Shown here: positions 35,290-42,178 of the stretch, piece after piece
How positions within the stretch are numbered: position 1 is the stretch's first letter
How the letters are laid out: each line of letters begins with the position of its first letter
Origin: Bacteroidales bacterium UBA1189
GTDB taxonomy: Bacteria; Bacteroidota; Bacteroidia; Bacteroidales; Bacteroidaceae
Direction: 5' to 3'
Assembly (NCBI GenBank): GCA_002309805.1
Contig: DBYJ01000015.1
Span: 2,509 to 66,508 of the forward strand
Length of the DNA stretch: 64,000 bases
Translations under genes and position numbers: made by a program
The notes under the pieces: generated by a model
What the model saw: the letters and a program-made list of their open reading frames with translations, nothing else
The model's database searches: none
What the model was told of the DNA's origin: nothing

Positions 35290-35934
35290 ATGTTCTGGGA
35301 CATACTTCAATACATCGGACTGTTTGCCAGTTTTCTCTACCTTTGGCTGGAATTTCACCAGCGTCCGGCCATGTGGATTGTTAGTGCCACCTGTTCAGCC
35401 ATCTATGCAAGCATCTACTGCCATGCACAGATATATGGCGACATGAGTTTCTCACTTTTCAACATCTGCATGTGCGCCTACGGATTTTGGAAATGGATAA
35501 CCTCTTCTAAATCGTCTCCTAAAAGGGACGACCTCAATTCCGCCCCCCTTCAGGAGGACAAGGGGAAGGCTAAGGCCATTGTCTATCGCCATTTCCGTTT
35601 AGGGGAGTTCGGCGTGGTGACATTGGTGACGGCAGTCATCTGGCTGGCCATTTACCTTGTGCTAAAGTACCTGACCAACTCACCCGTACCGGCCCTGGAT
35701 GCCTTTACCACTACACTCAACATCGTTGGCACGTGGGTGCTGGCGCAGAAGATCATCGAGGTCTGGGGCTATTGGTTCCTGGTGAATCTCGTTTCCATCT
35801 ACCTTTACATGAAGCGAGGCCTCCATTTCACCACCATTCTTCTCTACACCTTCTACCTCTGCGCCTCAGTCTATGGCTGGTGGAAGTGGCGTCACTACGG
35901 GAAATTGCAGTCCCAGTGCAGCAGCAACCCTTAA
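35290..35934 (+). CDS. pnuT: PnuC-family thiamine transporter (PnuT type)
   Basis: This 214-aa inner-membrane protein has about seven helices and the PnuC family pattern (LYLWLEFHQRPAMWIVSATCSAIY near 18-40, WGYWFLVNLVSIYLYMKRGLHFT near 158-180, YTFYLCASVYGWWKW near 187-200). PnuC members carry nicotinamide riboside, riboflavin or thiamine. Position behind a TPP riboswitch and a TonB receptor points to thiamine. In Bacteroides a thiamine pyrophosphokinase gene usually follows; here the next gene is a convergent GH92. Confidence 0.9.
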   Translation: MFWDILQYIGLFASFLYLWLEFHQRPAMWIVSATCSAIYASIYCHAQIYGDMSFSLFNICMCAYGFWKWITSSKSSPKRDDLNSAPLQEDKGKAKAIVYRHFRLGEFGVVTLVTAVIWLAIYLVLKYLTNSPVPALDAFTTTLNIVGTWVLAQKIIEVWGYWFLVNLVSIYLYMKRGLHFTTILLYTFYLCASVYGWWKWRHYGKLQSQCSSNP

Positions 35935-35967
35935 CCCTTGTGTTCACGGAACGTCCTTTGCCCTTTA

Positions 35968-38142
35968 TTAATCCCCCTCTGTCCTGATCACCACTTCTGC
36001 TCCCTTGGCCAAGGCGGAGTGAGGGACAAACCACCCCTTCAACGGCTTACCGCCGACGGTGACGGAGACGATACGCCGCCCGCTGCCCTCGCGGCGCACG
36101 ATGAAGGGCGCATCGCCCGTGGCGGGCGTAAACGTCACCTTCGGAAACAGCGGTACCGTGACGATATACTCGGGATCGGCGGGCGAATAGGTGTAGAGCC
36201 CGATGGCATTGAACACGTACCACGCCGACATCTCGCCCGCGTCGTCCATACCGGCGTAGGCCAGATGGTCGGCGCCCATGTCATAATAGTGATTCATCAA
36301 CGAGTCGAGCACGGCCTGCGCCTTGGGCTGGCGATCGATGAAATAATAGGTATAAGGGACACTGTGGTCGGGCTGGTTGCCATGACAGTAGTTGCCCAAA
36401 AAGCCGGTGAAGTTCCACGCCTCGTAGCCGCGCCAAGGCTCGGAAAAGAGCGAGTCGAGTTTCTGCTCCACCGCCTTGTGCGAGGGATATAGGGCTATCA
36501 TCCCCATGGGGTCATGGGGAGCGAAGAAGAGGCTCTGCCAGCCGTTAGCTTCGCGATACATGTAGGCATAATAAGGGTAGTAGGGATCGAAGTCTCTTAT
36601 CCAGCTTCCGTCAGCAATCTTGCCGCGCCAGAAGCCCGTGGAAGGGTCGAAGAGGTTCTTGTAGTTAGCCGAGCGCTGCATGAGGAGCCGGGCATTGGCC
36701 TTGTCGCGCAGTTCGCGGGCAATGAGGGCGGTGGCATAGTCGTCGTAAGCATACTCGACGGTCTTGGTAACGGCTGCCTTGTACTCGTCCTCCGTAGGCA
36801 CGTCGGTGGTGTCCTTCTCGGCTATCCAGCCCTGGGCAATGTACTCGTCGAGATAGGGACGCCCGCCCCGCCCGGGCACGGTGGCGTTCTTCAGCAGAAG
36901 TTGATAGGCCCGCTGGAGGTCGAAGCCCCGCACGCCACGCAGCCAGGCACCAGCCACGAACGTGGAGGCATGGTCGCCGTGGAAGAAGGTGGGCATGTAG
37001 CCGCCGCGCTTCTCGCCCTTGTCGGTGATACTGCTGATGATGTCTGCAGCCACATCGGGCTGCAGCAGGGCAAGGAGGATGAGCTTGTTGCGATAGGTGT
37101 CCCAGAACGAGGGGTCGGTATAGAAACGGAAAGGGGCATTGTGGACTACCTGTCCCCTTGCATCGGTGTAGTCGCCGTTCACATCGCTGCGCAGGCAGGG
37201 CCAGAGCATGGAGCGGTAGAGGCAGGAGTAGAACAGCCCCTGCTGGCGCGCCGTTCCGCCCTCCACACGGATGCGCTGGAGCAGCGTCTCCCACGCGGTA
37301 TCGGCCTCGCGACGGACTTCATCGAAACCCTTGTGGAGCATCTCCGCCTCAAGATTCTCCTTAGCATTCTCGATGCTCACAAAGGAGAATCCGAACCTAA
37401 CCTCCAGGGGGCGTGCGGAAACAGCATCATCGAAGTCCACCAGCGCCACGCGATGCTTGTGGCTTTGCATCATGCTGACGTCCTTCACCTTGTGGTTCGC
37501 CACAGCATAATAATAGATGCGGCCTTCGCCGTCCTGAAAGCCCTCGAAGGCATATTCGCCAACCTTGTGGATATCCCAGCGGCGGGGGCGGTTGTTGCTG
37601 TTCGTAATATCCACCAAAAGGCGTTTCTCATCTTCGGGACGAAAGGTGTAGCGATGGAAGGCACAGCGAAGGGTGGTAGTCAGCTCAGCATCCACATGGT
37701 AACGATCGAGATATACTCGGTAATAGCCGGGATGTGCCTCCTCGTTTTCATGACTGAACCACGAGCAGAAGTTGTGTGCCTCGAACCGCCCCGTCACAGG
37801 CAGCACAGGCAGATGAAGCAGGTTCCAATGCCCTTTGGCGGTATGGGCAAAGCCATAGATCTGATGGTCCTCATACTGATATCCCGCACCGCTGCGATAC
37901 ATAGTAACGGGGGTCGCCTGCACCATGGCATTGGGCAGCGCCGCCCCGGGGAACACCTCGGCACCCCAGGCACGTTTCTCCTCAGTGTGCGTATAACCCA
38001 AATCCTCCGGCGTCCACAGCGTAGCCGTGCCCAACAGGGGATTCACTTTTTCTGTCAATCTCTCCCCTGCCGCAGCCAGCCTTGGGAAAGCGCAGGAACT
38101 TCCGACAATCGTCAGAACCAAAAACAAAAGCTTCGTTTTCAT
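35968..38142 (-). CDS. GH92 alpha-mannosidase family protein with Gln at the acid position
   Basis: This 724-aa exported protein (signal or lipoprotein peptide, SSC at 15-17) shows the GH92 layout: NPLLGT near 34, GFAHTAKGHW near 97, FWDTYRNKLILL 347-358, GYMPTFFHGDHAS 381-393, GNQPDHSVPY 588-597 and GMDDAGEMSAWYVFNAIGLY 631-650. The motif that normally reads GNEPSH, with the Glu as general acid, has Gln590. From memory, GH92 enzymes that hydrolyse mannose-1-phosphate diesters carry Gln there. The product may thus be a phosphodiester mannosidase, or inactive on plain mannosides. It is probably cotranscribed after the MBL gene. Confidence 0.9.
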   Translation of the reverse strand: MKTKLLFLVLTIVGSSCAFPRLAAAGERLTEKVNPLLGTATLWTPEDLGYTHTEEKRAWGAEVFPGAALPNAMVQATPVTMYRSGAGYQYEDHQIYGFAHTAKGHWNLLHLPVLPVTGRFEAHNFCSWFSHENEEAHPGYYRVYLDRYHVDAELTTTLRCAFHRYTFRPEDEKRLLVDITNSNNRPRRWDIHKVGEYAFEGFQDGEGRIYYYAVANHKVKDVSMMQSHKHRVALVDFDDAVSARPLEVRFGFSFVSIENAKENLEAEMLHKGFDEVRREADTAWETLLQRIRVEGGTARQQGLFYSCLYRSMLWPCLRSDVNGDYTDARGQVVHNAPFRFYTDPSFWDTYRNKLILLALLQPDVAADIISSITDKGEKRGGYMPTFFHGDHASTFVAGAWLRGVRGFDLQRAYQLLLKNATVPGRGGRPYLDEYIAQGWIAEKDTTDVPTEDEYKAAVTKTVEYAYDDYATALIARELRDKANARLLMQRSANYKNLFDPSTGFWRGKIADGSWIRDFDPYYPYYAYMYREANGWQSLFFAPHDPMGMIALYPSHKAVEQKLDSLFSEPWRGYEAWNFTGFLGNYCHGNQPDHSVPYTYYFIDRQPKAQAVLDSLMNHYYDMGADHLAYAGMDDAGEMSAWYVFNAIGLYTYSPADPEYIVTVPLFPKVTFTPATGDAPFIVRREGSGRRIVSVTVGGKPLKGWFVPHSALAKGAEVVIRTEGD

Positions 38143-38240
38143 AACTATTATATTTCTCGTTTAATGTTTAAGGTTTAACGTTTAACGAACACGTCCTTTG
38201 GGCTCTCATTAAACGTTCTCAGTAAAACCATCTTCCATTT

Positions 38241-39038
38241 TCAATCTTCAATTTCCAATTCCTCCCCATCGTACGCCAGCCTTATTCCCCCGGGCAATTT
38301 GGCATTGGTTTCGTCATGCAACCCGATGCCATGACTGAAGTGGACGAAGCGCGTCTGACGTGCCCCAATCTGCTGAGCAAACTGAATGGCCTCCTCCACG
38401 TTCTGGTGAGCGGCATGGGGTTCGAAGCGCAAGGCATTTACGACAAGCGTATCGACAATGCCCCACCCCCGCGTCATGGGTGTTTCGCCTCGCAGAGTAG
38501 CCACCGTCTCATCAGGGCACGAGCTCATATCGGTAATATAGCCCAAAGCCCCTATGCGATAGCCAAGTATGGGCAGCGCCCCATGCATCACGCGCAGAGG
38601 CAGCACCGGCGTCTGCCCAACACGGAACATTGCGCCCGGCTCCGTCTCATGCAAGTGCAGCCGCGCCACGCCCGGATAGAGCTTTTCGCGAAAGAAATAG
38701 GGCAGCCGCTGACGCAGATGGTCAGCTGTATAGGCATCGAGCCAGATATCCACATCGCCAAAACGGCAAAAGGGACGCAGGTCGTCAATGCCGCCTGTAT
38801 GGTCGTAATGCTCATGCGTAATCAGCACGCCGTCGATGCGACGGTAATCAACTTGCAACATCTGCTGATAGAAGTCAGGGCCGCAGTCAATGAGGATGCG
38901 CTCACCGTTGTCGGTATCCACCAGTGCGCTCTGGCGCATCCGTTTGTCATGAGGGTCTCTTGACGTGCAAACCTCACAACGGCAACCTATTTCAGGCACA
39001 CCGATAGATGTCCCTGTTCCCAGAAAACGTATTCTCAT
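38241..39038 (-). CDS. MBL-fold metallohydrolase (PhnP-like)
   Basis: This 265-aa cytoplasmic protein has the beta-lactamase-fold motifs LGTGTSIGVPEIGCRCEVC (with Cys residues resembling the PhnP zinc-finger insertion), ILIDCGPDF, ITHEHYDHTGGIDDL and VHFSHGIG. PhnP relatives hydrolyse cyclic phosphate esters such as ribosyl 1,2-cyclic phosphate. No phn genes are nearby, so the substrate is open. It lies 45 bp after murB on the same strand. Confidence 0.88.
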   Translation of the reverse strand: MRIRFLGTGTSIGVPEIGCRCEVCTSRDPHDKRMRQSALVDTDNGERILIDCGPDFYQQMLQVDYRRIDGVLITHEHYDHTGGIDDLRPFCRFGDVDIWLDAYTADHLRQRLPYFFREKLYPGVARLHLHETEPGAMFRVGQTPVLPLRVMHGALPILGYRIGALGYITDMSSCPDETVATLRGETPMTRGWGIVDTLVVNALRFEPHAAHQNVEEAIQFAQQIGARQTRFVHFSHGIGLHDETNAKLPGGIRLAYDGEELEIED

Positions 39039-39083
39039 CTCTCTCTTCCTTAACCCTTAAACTATAACCTCTAACCCTTAACC

Positions 39084-40085
39084 CTATATCACATTCACCT
39101 CTGGACTGATTTCAACGCCGAACTTCTTCTTGACATCCTCTACGATATGTCGGGCAAGGCTGACAACCTCGTCGCCTGTGGCGCCACCCAAATTGACAAG
39201 CACCAACGCCTGCTGTTCATGCACAGCTGCACGCCCCAGCGAACGCCCTTTCCATCCGCATTGCTCAATTAGCCATCCGGCAGGCACTTTCACCCTCCCA
39301 TCATCGACTAAATAGCAAGGGATGGAGGGCCAAACGTCACGCAGATGTTCATATTGCCAGCGAGGTATAACAGGATTCTTGAAGAAACTTCCTGCATTGC
39401 CCAGCACCGTTGGATCGGGTAGTTTCGATGCACGAAGTGAGCACACCGCCTCGCGAACATCATCCACCGAGGTTCCCTCCACACGCTCTCGCAGATTACC
39501 ATAAGAGAGATTCAACTCCCCCTGCTTGCGTAGCCGATACGTCACAGCCGTAATGATGTATTTTCCTTTCAGTTCATGTTTGAAAATACTGTCGCGATAG
39601 CCATATTGGCACTCCTCGTTCGAAAACAAACGCTCTTCCCCATCAAGATCAAGCGCCTCTACATGCTCTATCAGCTGGCACACTTCAGCACCGTATGCTC
39701 CGATATTCTGCACAGCACTTGCTCCCACCTCACCAGGTATGCCCGAAAGGTTTTCGGCTCCATGCAGACTACGTTCAACACTCCACGCCACGAAATCGTC
39801 CCAGCAGACGCCCGAACCGACACGCACCAATACGTCATCGTCCGTTTCTTCCACAACATCAAGGTCGCGGATGGCACTATGCAACACCAACCCATCAAAA
39901 TCCTTCCGGAAAAGCAGATTACTGCCTGCACCTATCACAAGAAAACATTCCCTATAAGGTTCGAATTCGGCCGAACAGAGAAAGGCTCTCAATGTCTCTA
40001 CCGATGTATATTCAAAGTATGCAGCAGCCTTCACATCCATGCCAAATGTGTTGTGGCCAAGTAACGAATAGTCCCGAATCAGCAT
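39084..40085 (-). CDS. murB: UDP-N-acetylmuramate dehydrogenase
   Basis: This 333-aa flavoenzyme reduces the enolpyruvyl group in UDP-MurNAc synthesis. FAD-binding and catalytic motifs are present: VIGAGSNLLF, GAENLSGIPGEVGASAVQNIGAYG, GYRDSIFK, NAGSFFKNPVI and PAGWLIEQCGWKG. Length fits the type I (E. coli-like) enzymes. The gene is divergent from pheS with promoters for both in the gap. Confidence 0.96.
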   Translation of the reverse strand: MLIRDYSLLGHNTFGMDVKAAAYFEYTSVETLRAFLCSAEFEPYRECFLVIGAGSNLLFRKDFDGLVLHSAIRDLDVVEETDDDVLVRVGSGVCWDDFVAWSVERSLHGAENLSGIPGEVGASAVQNIGAYGAEVCQLIEHVEALDLDGEERLFSNEECQYGYRDSIFKHELKGKYIITAVTYRLRKQGELNLSYGNLRERVEGTSVDDVREAVCSLRASKLPDPTVLGNAGSFFKNPVIPRWQYEHLRDVWPSIPCYLVDDGRVKVPAGWLIEQCGWKGRSLGRAAVHEQQALVLVNLGGATGDEVVSLARHIVEDVKKKFGVEISPEVNVI

Positions 40086-40104
40086 CTTCTGTTATTTTTT
40101 CGCA

Positions 40105-40143
40105 CAAAGATAGTATTTTTTTCCGTAAGTGTTATTAACTTTG
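40105..40143. promoter_or_regulatory. divergent murB and pheS promoters
   Basis: On minus, TATCTTTG at 40112-40105 precedes murB (start 40085). On plus, TAACTTTG at 40136-40143 precedes pheS (start 40174). The boxes point away from each other. Confidence 0.75.
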
Positions 40144-40173
40144 CAGCAATTTTTGAAAAAACATCGTTAAGAT

Positions 40174-41193
40174 ATGATTGACAAGATAAACGAACTGCTG
40201 GCTGAAGTGAATGAAATGAAAGCCAGAAATGCCGAGGAATTAGAGGCGTTGCGCATCAAGTACCTGAGCAAAAAAGGTAAAATTCCTGAGTTGATGAACG
40301 ACTTCCGTCTCGTCCCCCCTGAAATGAAGAAGGAAATTGGTATCCGTATCAACGAACTCAAAGACCTTGCTCAGAAGCGTATGGCCGAACTGCGTGAGCA
40401 GTTTGCCGTTGCTGATGCCGACCATAGTGACCTTGACCTTACCCGCACGGCCTATCCTGTGCAATTGGGCACACGTCATCCGCTCACCATCGTCAAAAAC
40501 GAGATTATCGACATCTTCAGCCGTTTGGGCTTCACTTTGGCTGACGGCCCTGAGGTGGAGGACGACTGGCACGTCTTCAGCTCCATGAACTTTGCCGAGG
40601 ACCATCCTGCACGTGACATGCAGGACACGTTCTTTGTCGAGAGCCATCCCGATATCATCCTCCGCACTCACACCAGTTCTGTTCAGAGCCGCGTCATGGA
40701 GGTGCAGCAACCGCCCATCCGCGTCATCTGCCCTGGACGCGTCTATCGCAACGAGGCCATCAGCTATCGCGCCCATTGTTTCTTCCATCAGGTGGAAGGA
40801 CTCTATATCGACAAAAACGTCAGCTTCACCGACCTCAAGCAGGTACTCCTTCTCTTTGCACAGGAAATGTTCGGTAATGACACGAAAATCCGTCTCCGTC
40901 CTAGCTACTTCCCCTTCACAGAGCCGAGTGCCGAAATGGACATTTCGTGCAACATCTGCGGAGGTAAGGGCTGTGCCTTCTGTAAGGGTACGGGCTGGGT
41001 GGAAATTCTCGGCTGCGGTATGGTCGACCCCAACGTGCTTGAATTGAATGGCATCGACAGTAGCATCTATAGCGGCTACGCTTTCGGCATGGGCATCGAG
41101 CGTATCACCAACCTTAAGTATCAGGTCAAGGACCTTCGTATGTTCTCCGAAAACGACACCCGCTTCCTCCGTGAGTTCGAATCGGCCAATTAA
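40174..41193 (+). CDS. pheS: phenylalanyl-tRNA synthetase alpha subunit
   Basis: This 339-aa subunit has an N-terminal coiled coil, class II motif 1 (HPLTIVKNEIIDIFSRLGF), RDMQDTFFV, motif 2 (RTHTSSVQSRVME, CPGRVYRNE) and motif 3 (GYAFGMGIERITNLKY). The insert CNICGGKGCAFCKGTGWVE has four Cys, found in some bacterial PheS. pheT is not next to it. The stop codon overlaps the predicted start of nth. Confidence 0.97.
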   Translation: MIDKINELLAEVNEMKARNAEELEALRIKYLSKKGKIPELMNDFRLVPPEMKKEIGIRINELKDLAQKRMAELREQFAVADADHSDLDLTRTAYPVQLGTRHPLTIVKNEIIDIFSRLGFTLADGPEVEDDWHVFSSMNFAEDHPARDMQDTFFVESHPDIILRTHTSSVQSRVMEVQQPPIRVICPGRVYRNEAISYRAHCFFHQVEGLYIDKNVSFTDLKQVLLLFAQEMFGNDTKIRLRPSYFPFTEPSAEMDISCNICGGKGCAFCKGTGWVEILGCGMVDPNVLELNGIDSSIYSGYAFGMGIERITNLKYQVKDLRMFSENDTRFLREFESAN

Positions 41194-41845
41194 AAGTCAA
41201 CGAGTACTTGCTGAACATTATCAGCAGGTTCTCGCCTGGTTTCGCGAAGCTATGCCCATAGCCGAGACGGAGTTAAACTACAAAGATCCTTTCTCGCTGT
41301 TGGTTGCTGTCATGCTCTCTGCACAATGCACGGACAAACGTGTCAACCTCGTCACTCCGGCTCTGCTCGAAGCCTTCCCCACCCCTGAGGCGATGGCTTC
41401 AGCCACACCTGAAGACGTTTTCCCTTATATAAAAAGCGTTTCATACCCCAATAGCAAAGCCGATCATCTTGTCGGCATGGCTCGCATGTTGGTGGAACGT
41501 TTCGGCGGCGAAGTACCTGAGACGCTGGAGGAACTCATCCAACTTCCTGGCGTAGGGCGTAAGACGGCCAACGTCATGCAGGCCGTCGTTTGGCATAAAC
41601 CCGCAATGGCTGTTGATACTCACGTCTTTCGCGTCAGCCATCGACTTGGGCTTGTTCCCGATAGCGCCACAACTCCTTATGCTGTTGAGCAGGAGCTGAC
41701 CCGCCACATCCCCGAGGCCGACATCCCTACGGCCCATCATTGGCTTATCCTTCATGGCCGATACGTTTGTACGGCTCGTAATCCCCAATGTACTACTTGC
41801 GGCTTACGTTCCCTCTGCCCGTCGGCAAAAGAGGTAAGGCCGTAG
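41171..41845 (+). CDS. nth: endonuclease III
   Basis: This DNA glycosylase/AP lyase removes oxidised pyrimidines. It shows LLVAVMLSAQCTDKRVN, the helix-hairpin-helix LPGVGRKTANVM with catalytic Lys, AVDTHVFRVSHRLGL with catalytic Asp, and the 4Fe-4S motif C-x6-C-x2-C-x5-C (CTARNPQCTTCGLRSLC). No ATG lies between the pheS stop and a point inside the conserved domain, so the best start is GTG at 41171. It overlaps pheS by 23 bp and gives 224 aa, close to the family length. Earlier in-frame ATGs lie deep in pheS and would add unrelated sequence. Confidence 0.93.
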   Translation: MSSNRPIKSQRVLAEHYQQVLAWFREAMPIAETELNYKDPFSLLVAVMLSAQCTDKRVNLVTPALLEAFPTPEAMASATPEDVFPYIKSVSYPNSKADHLVGMARMLVERFGGEVPETLEELIQLPGVGRKTANVMQAVVWHKPAMAVDTHVFRVSHRLGLVPDSATTPYAVEQELTRHIPEADIPTAHHWLILHGRYVCTARNPQCTTCGLRSLCPSAKEVRP

Positions 41846-42045
41846 GGCAATCCTTTTTTACAAAAACATCAAAAGCTAATTTGACAGAGTTTGATTTAAA
41901 TTTGCCAGAGTTTGATTCTGAGCGCTCAGCGCACTACGCTACGGAAGCAGAATTTGATGCAAAAAAAGGATTCAAAAAAGAACAAAAACAAGAGAGAAAC
42001 ATGCCATGCATATTCCTCTCTTTACCCTCTCTCTTTCCCTCGCAG
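41846..42045. other. nth - tRNA-Thr intergenic region
   Basis: No protein gene is supported. A frame open through this stretch only reads the repeat array as a seven-residue pattern (TEFDLN, PEFDSE). The region holds the array and the downstream flank of the tRNA. Confidence 0.7.
41886..41969. repeat. 21-bp repeat array D
   Basis: Units of 21 bp start at 41886, 41907, 41928 and 41949 with headers AGAGT, AGAGT, AGCGC and AGAAT. Units 1 and 2 continue TTGATT as in array A; unit 3 is diverged and unit 4 returns to AGAATTTGAT. A perfect 12-bp palindrome CTGAGCGCTCAG spans the junction of units 2 and 3 (41918-41929). The array lies between the nth stop and the convergent tRNA gene. Confidence 0.8.
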
Positions 42046-42118
<73 letters not shown>

Positions 42119-42178
42119 GTCGCTTTCAAAAATCGGCTGCAAAATTAGTGCTTTTTTTTCTTCTGCACAAACGAAAGA

